Shown here in pieces: positions 22,258-28,355 of a DNA stretch of 28,355 nt (its first letter is position 1; each line of letters begins with the position of its first letter). Under the pieces are notes generated by a model. That model was not told the origin of the DNA. It made no database searches and saw only the letters and a program-made list of their open reading frames with translations. Origin of the DNA: DATKSG01 sp035531775 (lineage in GTDB: Bacteria; Actinomycetota; Acidimicrobiia; Acidimicrobiales; UBA8190). Where the stretch lies: positions 1-28,355 of the forward strand of contig DATKSG010000096.1 of the NCBI GenBank assembly GCA_035531775.1, read 5' to 3'. A program made the translations under genes and the position numbers.

Positions 22258-23001
22258 TCACAGCACGTCTTGAGCCGGGCGTCGAGAGCGCCCCGCCGCC
22301 ACCTGGGCGGCGAAGCGGCTCAGAACCCGGTCGGCCACCGGGCCGAGCGTGGGAAACCAGCGGGCGCCTTCCACCTGCAGGGCCCGCTCGCCGCCCGCTT
22401 TGGCCGCATCCTCGGGGAAGGCCGCCGCCATGCGGGCCACCGCCCCGGCATCGACCTCGATGTGGAACTGCAAGCCCCAGGCCCTTCGGCCGGTCCGGAA
22501 CGCCTGGGACCGGTAGGTGGCGTTCGAAGCCAGCAGGACGGACCCCGGGCCCAACTCGAAGGTGTCGCCGTGCCAATGCAGCACCTGGAGCTCATCGGGG
22601 CACCCGCTGAAAAGGGTGTCGTCGTCGGCGGCGTCGGTCAGGCTCACCGGGCCCCAGCCGATCTCGAGCCCGTTCTCGCCCGGGAAGACGTGGCCACCGG
22701 TGGCCAGGGCCAGCAGCTGAGCGCCGAGGCATATCCCGAGGGTGGGGACGCCGTCGGCCAGGCCGGCGGCGGCCAGGGCCAGCTCCCGCCGGCGGGTCGG
22801 GAATCCGTCATCGGCCACGGCCGACATGGGTCCGCCCATGAGAACGAGACCGTCGAGGCCGCCGGTGTTGCTGGGCACCTGCTCGCCGGCGAAGACCCGG
22901 CACGTCTCGACGGCCACGCCCTCGGCGCTGAGCGCGTCGGCGATGGCGCCGGGGCCTTCGGCCTCAATGTGCTGGACCACCAGACAACGCGTCGGGCTCA
23001 C
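22258..23001 (-). CDS. Class I glutamine amidotransferase (GMP-synthase-like GATase domain)
   Basis: 247 residues from GTG 23001, which overlaps the acyl-CoA synthetase stop (GTGA) and has GAGGG upstream. The triad is visible: Cys91 in GICLGAQLLA, His180 and Glu182 in GLQFHIEVD. An oxyanion-type GGPMSAV lies at 56-62, and LHWHGDTFELGPGSVLLASN is typical of the COG0518 stand-alone GATases. These release ammonia from glutamine or act as peptidases on gamma-glutamyl compounds; no synthetase partner is encoded next door, so the true reaction is open. Translational coupling to an acyl-CoA ligase is unusual and may hint at an amide- or gamma-glutamyl-related pathway, though it may only be compact packing. 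Confidence 0.92.
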   Translation of the reverse strand: MSPTRCLVVQHIEAEGPGAIADALSAEGVAVETCRVFAGEQVPSNTGGLDGLVLMGGPMSAVADDGFPTRRRELALAAAGLADGVPTLGICLGAQLLALATGGHVFPGENGLEIGWGPVSLTDAADDDTLFSGCPDELQVLHWHGDTFELGPGSVLLASNATYRSQAFRTGRRAWGLQFHIEVDAGAVARMAAAFPEDAAKAGGERALQVEGARWFPTLGPVADRVLSRFAAQVAAGRSRRPAQDVL

Positions 23002-24695
23002 CGCGGCCCTCGGCCGGCGGGGCCATCGGCGGCCAATGAGGCGCGCCCGTGGGCCAGCAGCGTCTGGCGCAGCTCGGCGCGGTCCTCGGCGGTGAGCCGG
23101 CGGTAGGCCAGATCCCTATCGGGGCTCCAGAACACGGGGTCCTCGCACTCCCACCCCTGGCCCACCAACGGCTCCTTCACCACTTTGCCGGTGGCGGTGA
23201 GCGGAAGGCGGGCGCAGATGCGTACGAAGCGCGGCGCCCACTTGGTGCCCAGGTCCGGCTGCTCGGCCAACCAACGACGGAACCCGTCGGGCTCGAAGAC
23301 CTGCCCCTGGCGCAAGGTCAATGCCGCCATGACCCGGTCGCCGGAGCGGGGATCAGCCACGCCGTACACGGCCAGTGCGGCCACCGGCGGGTAGCGCTCG
23401 AGGACTCGCTCCACCGGGGCGGCGGCCACGTTCTCTCCATCAACGCGCAACCAGTCCCCCCGCCGGCCGGCGAAGTAGAAGAAACCGTCCTCGTCTCGGT
23501 ACCCGAGATCGCCGGTCCAGTACCACCCCTGGCGAAGGCGCTCGGCCTCGCTGTCCTCGTCTCGGTAGTAGCCCTCGAAGCCCCCGGGTCCGCTGCGGTT
23601 GACGATCTCCCCGATCGCTTCATTGGCGTTCAGCAGCCGGCCGACCCGGTCGAAGCGCGCCGGTGGGCACTCGGCAGAGGTAAGCGGGTCGCAGACAGCG
23701 GCGTCCTGTCCGACCGTCGGCCGGCCCAGCGAGCCGGCCGGCGTGTCGGGACCGACCTGCAGGGCCACGCCCCCTTCGCTCGATCCGTAGCCCTCGACCA
23801 AGGTGCAGCCGAAGCGTTCTTCGAAGGCTTGGCGGTCGCGCCCTGAAGCTTCGGTCCCAAATCCCATCCGTAGATTCGTGTCGGCGTCGTCGGCACGCGG
23901 CGGCGTGGCCAGCACGTAGGCCAGAGCAGTGCCTACGTAGGTGAAGCGGGTGGCGCCGTGGTGCCGGACGTCGGCGATGAAGCCCGAAGCGCTGAACCGG
24001 CGCGTCAGAGCGACAGCGGCCCCGGTGGCCAGGGCCGGCGCCCACAGCGCCATGACGGCATTGCCGTGGAACAGGGGCATCGGGCAGTAGCACACGTCGT
24101 CTGGGCGGAAGTCGTAGTGCGAGGCGGTTCGTGCCGCAATGGCGGCCAGGCGTCCGTGGGTGCAGCGCACCGCTTTGGGATCGCCGGTGGTACCTGAGGT
24201 GAACAACAGCAGGAAGAGGTCCTGATGCTGCACTATCGGCAGGGTCATTGGTGTCGTCGGCTCCTCGGACACCTTGTCGTCGATCACGATGACGGCCTCT
24301 TCGCCCAATGCGGTGTGGAGGCCGGCCAGCAGCTCGGCGCCGGCGTGGTCGGTCACGAGCAGCTGGCAGTCGCTGTCGCGCACGTCTCGGGCCAGCGCCG
24401 CCCCGCGCCTGGTCGGGTTGATGCCTACGGCCACGGCGCCGGCCAGGGCGGCGGCCCCCAGCCAGAACAGATAGTCGGGCACGTTCTCGAGCAGGATCCC
24501 GATGTGGAAGGGGCCGGGCGAACGCCGGTGCAGGGCCAGTTCGGCCCTCTTCGAGCTCTCGACCACCACTTGCCGCCAGGTCCAGCGTCGGTGTTCGAAC
24601 AGCACCCCGGTGGCGTCGTCGTCGGCCCGGGCCCTCAGCAGGCCGGCCACCGTGTCAGGGGCGCCGTGCTCGGCGCTGGGGGCGGCGCACGACAT
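22998..24695 (-). CDS. Acyl-CoA synthetase (AMP-forming, FadD-like)
   Basis: 565 residues from ATG 24695. The ANL-superfamily motifs are present: P-loop FTSGTTGDPKAV (165-176), 'GYGSSEGGVAL' (A5-type), 'WYWTGDLGYRDEDGFFYFAG' and RRGDWLRVDGENVAAAPVE, and the C-terminal Lys in LTATGKVVKEPL. The DWLRVDGEN form resembles mycobacterial FadD members of the fatty-acid or sterol-related group (FadD17-type from memory, unverified). It would activate a carboxylic acid to its CoA thioester via an acyl-adenylate in the cytoplasm. No beta-oxidation genes adjoin. It follows the CAP-domain gene by 30 nt and is coupled to the amidotransferase by a 4-nt overlap. Confidence 0.94.
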   Translation of the reverse strand: MSCAAPSAEHGAPDTVAGLLRARADDDATGVLFEHRRWTWRQVVVESSKRAELALHRRSPGPFHIGILLENVPDYLFWLGAAALAGAVAVGINPTRRGAALARDVRDSDCQLLVTDHAGAELLAGLHTALGEEAVIVIDDKVSEEPTTPMTLPIVQHQDLFLLLFTSGTTGDPKAVRCTHGRLAAIAARTASHYDFRPDDVCYCPMPLFHGNAVMALWAPALATGAAVALTRRFSASGFIADVRHHGATRFTYVGTALAYVLATPPRADDADTNLRMGFGTEASGRDRQAFEERFGCTLVEGYGSSEGGVALQVGPDTPAGSLGRPTVGQDAAVCDPLTSAECPPARFDRVGRLLNANEAIGEIVNRSGPGGFEGYYRDEDSEAERLRQGWYWTGDLGYRDEDGFFYFAGRRGDWLRVDGENVAAAPVERVLERYPPVAALAVYGVADPRSGDRVMAALTLRQGQVFEPDGFRRWLAEQPDLGTKWAPRFVRICARLPLTATGKVVKEPLVGQGWECEDPVFWSPDRDLAYRRLTAEDRAELRQTLLAHGRASLAADGPAGRGPR

Positions 24696-24725
24696 GAAGC
24701 CGCAGGATAGCGACGGCTCAGGAGC

Positions 24726-25658
24726 TTAGAAGTAGGACTGCTCCTGGGCCCAGGTGAACTCCACCGCCGGCTGGCCGGAGGTGTCGACCAGCAGCTCAGC
24801 CAGGCTCGGGTCGCCGCTGTAGCCCTGGGCGTCGTATCCGGTGCCCATGACGCACACCTGGCACTGCAGGTTGATCAGCACGTTCTGGCGATGTCCCCAG
24901 CACCCGGACTGGTTCGACTGGGTGCAGTCGACGTTCGACGATCCGAGGCCGTCGTCGTACATCCAGTAGTAGATGGCCTCGAGCGGGTTGCCCACGGCGC
25001 CGGCCCAGTTCGAGCCCCACTGGGTGTAGGCGAAGCCCGAGGGGGGTGAAGGATCGGTGCTCTGTGCCGCGCCCTGGGCCGATGCCTGGTCCAAGGCGCT
25101 GGCCATCGCCGTGAGCGGAGGAAGCCCTCGCACTGTGCGCTCGAGGTCGGTGGCCACGAATAGTTGCTCTTGGACCGTGAGCTGGCCCCAGTTGCCCGGC
25201 AGCGCCATGGCCGGCAGACCCTCGCTGCCACGGGCGTTGTCGATGGCGCTGAGCGTGGCTTGGACGCAGCCGGTCGAGTCGTCATACTGCGTTCCCTGGC
25301 AGCTTTGGAGGAAGTCGGGCGAGGGTGGGATGTTGGCCGGGGGCTCCTGGGGGGGGAGGATGCCCCGGCGCACGGTGGCGGCCGGTGCCGGCGCGGCGGC
25401 GTGGGAAGCGGGTGATTGCGACGCGTGGGCCGCCGGCGGGGCGGGGACGGTAGTGGTGGTCGGAGCCGGAGCGGGCGCTTTGGCCACGGTGGTGGTAGTG
25501 GCGGCGGGCAGGGTGGTCGAGGGTGTCACCGGCACGGCGACGACGTCGGTGCGGGCGGTCGCCGTGGTGAGTGGGGTCGCCCCCATGATCAAGGCGACGG
25601 CGGCGACAGCGGTGCCGAGCAGCGAGCCCACGGCCAGGCGGCCCCGCTGCCTCAGCAT
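24726..25658 (-). CDS. Secreted CAP/SCP-domain protein with Pro/Thr-rich linker
   Basis: 310 residues from ATG 25658; in-frame ATGs further upstream (25694, 25748) would precede the signal peptide with charged residues and lack ribosome sites. A signal peptide covers about residues 1-36 (RQRGRLAVGSLLGTAVAAVA, then MGATPLTTATA). Residues about 38-115 are an Ala/Pro/Thr linker. The rest resembles a CAP (cysteine-rich secretory/PR-1) domain: 'AIDNARGSEGLPAMAL', 'TDLERTVRGLPPLTAMASAL' and CWGHRQNVLI, with the His-Arg of the conserved GHR block, then MGTGYDAQGYSG. Several Cys may form disulfides. CAP proteins bind lipids or act in the wall; no reaction is proven for this type. It is divergent from the membrane-protein gene at 25869. 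Confidence 0.85.
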   Translation of the reverse strand: MLRQRGRLAVGSLLGTAVAAVALIMGATPLTTATARTDVVAVPVTPSTTLPAATTTTVAKAPAPAPTTTTVPAPPAAHASQSPASHAAAPAPAATVRRGILPPQEPPANIPPSPDFLQSCQGTQYDDSTGCVQATLSAIDNARGSEGLPAMALPGNWGQLTVQEQLFVATDLERTVRGLPPLTAMASALDQASAQGAAQSTDPSPPSGFAYTQWGSNWAGAVGNPLEAIYYWMYDDGLGSSNVDCTQSNQSGCWGHRQNVLINLQCQVCVMGTGYDAQGYSGDPSLAELLVDTSGQPAVEFTWAQEQSYF

Positions 25659-25769
25659 GTGGTTCCGTCCCTGCTCTCCCTTACGCACGGTCATGGTGTC
25701 GGCGCTGTGTCGTGGCACCTTGATGGCCGAAGGTCCTGGCCCGGACAACGGACGGAAAATCCTGCGACT

Positions 25770-25790
25770 TGAGCGAGAATCTCCCGCTCA
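25770..25790. promoter_or_regulatory. 21-bp imperfect palindrome between divergent genes
   Basis: TGAGCG (25770-25775) mirrors CGCTCA (25785-25790); after one mismatch two more inner pairs form, leaving loop ATC (8 of 9 pairs). It sits between the CAP-protein and channel-like genes and is followed on the plus strand by GGCGCTGTTTT. It could be an operator for either gene or a leader hairpin with a short T-run. Confidence 0.33.
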
Positions 25791-25868
25791 GGCGCTGTTT
25801 TCGCAAGGGAGCGGGGTGTGGTGGGGGGGCACCTCGGGGATCGGTACGGTGGCGGCGGGAGGACGACG

Positions 25869-26546
25869 GTGGCCGACGAGGTGAGTCAATGGGGGGACCC
25901 GTCGAGGTCCGAGCCGCGCTGGCCGGCCTCGTTGGCCGTGCTCGGGGCCCTCGGCCTCTACGTGGTGCTCCCCGACAACCTCATCGCCGACCTCGGGCCG
26001 CGGTGGCTGGTGCCGGCGCTCGAAGCGGCGCTCGGTGGGGCCCTGCTAGTGGCCAAGCCGCGGCGACTGTCGAAGGAGTCGGCTCGCCTCCGCACGGCGG
26101 CCGTCGTCCTGATCGCCACCGTGAACCTGGCCAACGTGGTGACGTTGGTGGCCCTGGTGCATGCCCTGCTCGGTGCGGGCCACAACGTGTCGAGCGGACG
26201 GGCCTTGGTCTATGCCTCGATGCCTGTGTGGCTGACCAACGTGCTCGTCTTCGCCCTTTGGTATTGGGAGCTCGATCGCGGCGGGCCGGGGGCCCGGTTG
26301 CAGTCCGTGCGCCGTCAGCCCGACTTCCTCTTCCCGCAGATGTCGAACCCCGGTGTGGTGCCGGGCGCCTGGTCGCCGACCTTCATCGACTACCTCTACG
26401 TTTCCTTCACCAACGCCACCGCCTTCAGCCCGACCGACACCATGCCCCTCACCCCATGGGCCAAAGTGCTCATGATGGTGCAGTCCTTTGCCTCACTGCT
26501 CATAGTGGCGCTGGTGATCTCCCGGGCCGTCAACATCTTGCAGTGA
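25869..26546 (+). CDS. Integral membrane protein with potassium-channel-like final segment
   Basis: 225 residues from GTG 25869, with GGGAGG seven bases before it. Predicted helices lie near 18-35, 46-63, 76-103, 112-133 and 198-220. The stretch WYWELDRGGPGAR (131-143) and PDFLFPQMSNPG (151-162) link helix 4 to a short segment 'FIDYLYVSFTNATAFSPTDT' (172-191), then PLTPWAKVLMMVQSFASLL and a last helix. The last part has the layout of a two-helix potassium-channel pore (outer helix, pore helix, filter, P-x-T-x-x-A-K, inner helix), but ATAFSPTD stands where TVGYGD would be. The family is widespread as a conserved membrane protein without assigned function. Its stop overlaps the HAD gene start (GTGA). 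Confidence 0.85.
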   Translation: MADEVSQWGDPSRSEPRWPASLAVLGALGLYVVLPDNLIADLGPRWLVPALEAALGGALLVAKPRRLSKESARLRTAAVVLIATVNLANVVTLVALVHALLGAGHNVSSGRALVYASMPVWLTNVLVFALWYWELDRGGPGARLQSVRRQPDFLFPQMSNPGVVPGAWSPTFIDYLYVSFTNATAFSPTDTMPLTPWAKVLMMVQSFASLLIVALVISRAVNILQ

Positions 26547-27217
26547 GTGCTCTCGAAGCTGCCGTCTTCGACATGGACGGACTCCTCGTCGACTCCGAGC
26601 CGCTGTGGCGCCAGGCCATGATCGATGTCTTCGCCCGCCACGGCGTGCATCTCTCCGACGACCTATGCCGCACGACCAAGGGGATGTTCGTGGTGGACGT
26701 GGCGTGTCACTGGCACGAGCGGAGCCCGTGGCCGGGCCCGGGCCCGGCAGCTGTGGCCCAGGAGATCGTCGAGGCCGTGGCCGATCTCCTGGCGCGGCGG
26801 TCCGAGCTCAAGCCCGGGGTGTCCCATGCGCTGTCCTTCTGCCGGGCCCGGGTGCCCCAGCTGGCCCTGGCCTCGTCCTCGTCGTCGCGTCTCATCGACG
26901 TCGTGCTGGCCCGCTTCGACCTGGCGAGGTGGTTCGACGTGGTGCATTCGGCCGAGTCTGAGCCGGCCGGAAAACCCGACCCGGCGGTGTTCCTAACCAC
27001 CGCCGCGCTGCTCGGGGTGAGCCCGACGGCGTGCGTGGTCTTGGAGGACTCACCGGCCGGTGTGGCGGCGGCCACGGCGGCCGGCATGGGATGCATCGCC
27101 GTTCCCGAAGCCGACGAGCACGCTCTGGTGTCCTTCGCCGGTGCCCATGTCGTGCTCGGGTCCCTGGAGTCGCTCGACCAAGGAGTGTGGCGGCGCCTCG
27201 AGAGTAGGGTCGCGTAG
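26543..27217 (+). CDS. HAD-superfamily phosphatase/phosphomutase-like (YniC/beta-PGM branch)
   Basis: 224 residues from GTG 26543, in a GTGA overlap with the membrane-protein stop; a longer in-frame extension upstream is a shadow of that gene. Motif I is FDMDGLLVDSEPLW with nucleophile Asp10 and acid/base Asp12. Motif II is LALASSSSSRLID; motif III Lys is in GKPDPAVFL; motif IV is VVLEDSPAGVAAATAAGM. The helical cap follows motif I, as in beta-phosphoglucomutase and the sugar phosphatases YniC/HxpB. It likely hydrolyses or isomerises a small phosphosugar in the cytoplasm; the substrate is not predictable. It is the second of four coupled genes. Confidence 0.93.
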   Translation: MSALEAAVFDMDGLLVDSEPLWRQAMIDVFARHGVHLSDDLCRTTKGMFVVDVACHWHERSPWPGPGPAAVAQEIVEAVADLLARRSELKPGVSHALSFCRARVPQLALASSSSSRLIDVVLARFDLARWFDVVHSAESEPAGKPDPAVFLTTAALLGVSPTACVVLEDSPAGVAAATAAGMGCIAVPEADEHALVSFAGAHVVLGSLESLDQGVWRRLESRVA

Positions 27218-27239
27218 CTATCTCGACCAAGGAGGGCTC

Positions 27240-27755
27240 GTGTCGGCCATCTACGACATCCCGATCCACACGCTGCAGGGACAGCCGTCGTCTCTCGCTG
27301 CGCACAAGGGCAAGGCGCTGTTGCTCGTGAACGTGGCCTCGCGATGTGGGCTCACCCCCCAGTACGAGGGTTTACAGCGGCTCCAGGACAACTACGGCGC
27401 CCGCGGATTCAGCGTGCTCGGCTTCCCCTGCAACCAGTTCCTCGAGCAGGAGCCCGGCACCTCGGGCGAGATCGCCGAGTTCTGCTCCGTCAATTACGGG
27501 GTGACCTTCCCGCTGTTCGAGAAGATCGAAGTGAACGGCTCCGGTCGCCATCCCCTGTACGAGATGCTTACGGCCGCCCCCGACGGTGCCGGGGAAGCCG
27601 GCGACATCCAATGGAACTTCGAGAAGTTCCTGGTGTCACCGGACGGGGACGTGGTGGCCCGTTTCCGGCCGGGCGTCGAGCCCGAGGACCCCGCCATCGT
27701 GGCCGCCGTGGAGTCGGCCCTTGAGGGGTCGGCCCTTGAGGGGTCGGCGGAGTGA
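27240..27755 (+). CDS. Glutathione peroxidase family protein (thiol peroxidase, Cys type)
   Basis: 171 residues from GTG 27240, with AAGGAGG four bases upstream; the longer in-frame reading is an overlap with the HAD gene. The tetrad residues are visible: Cys36 in NVASRCGLT, Gln66 in GFPCNQF, Trp125 and Asn126 in WNFEKF. Cys is used rather than selenocysteine. A second Cys (82, FCSVNYGVTFPLF) could be the resolving residue, so thioredoxin or mycothiol may be the true reductant, since actinobacteria usually lack glutathione (established knowledge). It detoxifies peroxides. The C-terminus carries a duplicated pentapeptide SALEG from a 15-bp repeat. Its stop overlaps the UbiB-like start (GTGA). 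Confidence 0.94.
   Translation: MSAIYDIPIHTLQGQPSSLAAHKGKALLLVNVASRCGLTPQYEGLQRLQDNYGARGFSVLGFPCNQFLEQEPGTSGEIAEFCSVNYGVTFPLFEKIEVNGSGRHPLYEMLTAAPDGAGEAGDIQWNFEKFLVSPDGDVVARFRPGVEPEDPAIVAAVESALEGSALEGSAE
27713..27748 (+). repeat. 15-bp tandem duplication at the 3' end of the peroxidase gene
   Basis: GTCGGCCCTTGAGGG occurs at 27713-27727 and 27728-27742, followed by a partial third start GTCGGC. It is in frame and encodes SALEG-SALEG-SAE. The perfect identity suggests a recent duplication; it ends four bases before the start of the next gene. Confidence 0.88.
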
Positions 27756-28355
27756 GCGACGGGGTCGGCCGGCGGGCCGGCCCGGAGGTGGGCCCCGAGG
27801 CCGTTCCCCGGGCCTTCGGCCGGCGTCTTCCCCGACCCACCCGGCGCGATCTGCTGCACCGGGGCCGCGCCATCGCCCGCGTTCTTCTGCGCCACTTCGG
27901 AGCGCCGGCTCTGCGCCAGGCCCGCTACGTTCGTCGCGGCCCCCTGCCGGTTTCCGAGTTGGGTCCGCCGCTGCGCCGGACCTTTGAGGACCTGGGTGGC
28001 ACCTTCATGAAGTTCGGGCAATTGGTCGCTTCCTCGCCGGGCCTCTTCGGCGACGAGCTGGCCGACGAATTCCGCGCCTGTCTCGATACGGGGCCGGCCG
28101 TGGCGATGGACGAGGTCCGGGCCATCGTGGAGGCCGATCTCGGCATGGCCCTCGAGGACGCCTTCGCCCACTTCGATCAGGTGCCCGTGGGCCGGGCATC
28201 GATCGCTGTCGTGCACCGCGCCATGCTCCACGACGGTACCGATGTGGCCGTGAAGGTCCTCCGCCCCGGCATGGACGTGTTGGTGGCCACCGACCTCGAC
28301 CTTCTTCAGCCACTGCTCGAGCTGGTGGCCCGCCAGACCGGCGACCAAACGGCCG
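27752..28355 (+). CDS. ABC1/UbiB/ADCK-type atypical kinase (partial, 3' end outside window)
   Basis: The first 201 residues from GTG 27752, overlapping the peroxidase stop. After an Arg-rich N-terminus, 'LGGTFMKFGQLVASSPGLFG' (81-100) contains the KxGQ motif (87-90) that marks the family. Residues 147-155 (GRASIAVVH) correspond to the Ala-rich nucleotide loop, and VAVKVLRPG (166-172) supplies the ATP-binding Lys168. The usual ASI(A/G)QVH is here ASIAVVH, with Val in place of Gln, and Arg148 precedes it. The family are ATPase/kinases linked to quinone or isoprenoid lipid metabolism and membrane lipids; catalytic Asp motifs lie beyond the window. It is the fourth of a coupled run with a membrane protein, a HAD phosphatase and a peroxidase. 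Confidence 0.92.
   Translation, partial: MSDGVGRRAGPEVGPEAVPRAFGRRLPRPTRRDLLHRGRAIARVLLRHFGAPALRQARYVRRGPLPVSELGPPLRRTFEDLGGTFMKFGQLVASSPGLFGDELADEFRACLDTGPAVAMDEVRAIVEADLGMALEDAFAHFDQVPVGRASIAVVHRAMLHDGTDVAVKVLRPGMDVLVATDLDLLQPLLELVARQTGDQTA

Noticed and set aside
22208..22576. N-terminal extension of PspA
   Set aside because: The extension runs through the amidotransferase gene and has no PspA similarity; the normal PspA N-terminus begins at 22207.
27494..28348. 284-codon minus-strand open frame opposite the peroxidase and UbiB-like genes
   Set aside because: The sense strand encodes two unmistakable conserved proteins; the antisense product has no recognisable motif.
1..28355. Mobile element, phage, toxin-antitoxin or defence island
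   Set aside because: No transposase, integrase, terminase, nuclease-helicase, methyltransferase or terminal repeats were seen, and composition is even across the window.

Overview
The window is GC-rich chromosomal DNA with dense, short-gapped genes, many GTG starts, frequent ATGA/GTGA stop-start overlaps and few strong promoter or U-tract terminator signals. Together with an F420-type (LLM) oxidoreductase, a SalK/SCO6745-type protein, fused Liv-type transporter subunits and a secreted NlpC/P60 protein carrying 42-residue 'GYWLVASDGG...FAFGDA' repeats, this points to a high-GC actinobacterium. The repeat type suggests class Acidimicrobiia; that is inference from family knowledge, not a phylogeny. 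I see no tRNA, rRNA, CRISPR array, IS element, phage gene or attachment site, and no gene-free stretch longer than about 260 bases.

Layout. 1-3082 (minus): a probable envelope-signalling operon, with a propeller lipoprotein, an ECF sigma factor and a membrane-anchored protein (likely anti-sigma, cut by the window edge). 3290-10197 (plus): a secreted NlpC/P60 repeat protein, a MEDS-HATPase regulator, an acyltransferase-3 membrane enzyme, a D-aminoacylase-like amidohydrolase, a YceH (DUF480) protein and a PPK2 polyphosphate kinase overlapping it by 4 nt. A perfect 12-bp hairpin closes this run. 10222-17929 (minus): a two-TM membrane protein and, upstream of it, a four-gene Liv-type ABC transporter operon of unusual make-up (secreted tail-anchored protein, membrane-tethered binding protein, LivH-LivM fusion, LivF-LivG fusion). 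18189-18632 (plus): a lone cyclic-nucleotide-binding domain protein. 18660-20409 (minus): an LLM oxidoreductase followed by two SRPBCC proteins. 20474-21193 (plus): a SalK/SCO6745-like protein. 21195-25658 (minus): CAP/SCP-domain secreted protein, acyl-CoA synthetase, class I glutamine amidotransferase, PspA and its small partner PspAA. 25869-28355 (plus): a four-gene coupled run of a membrane protein with a channel-like pore segment, a HAD phosphatase, a glutathione peroxidase and a UbiB/ABC1-type kinase cut by the window end.

Most genes are housekeeping or envelope/stress functions. The parts most worth a second look are the Liv-like operon with its unrecognised first gene, the membrane protein whose last segment resembles a potassium-channel pore without the filter, and the propeller lipoprotein-sigma-anti-sigma set. 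I did not find a clear defence system, biosynthetic cluster or other wholly new machine.
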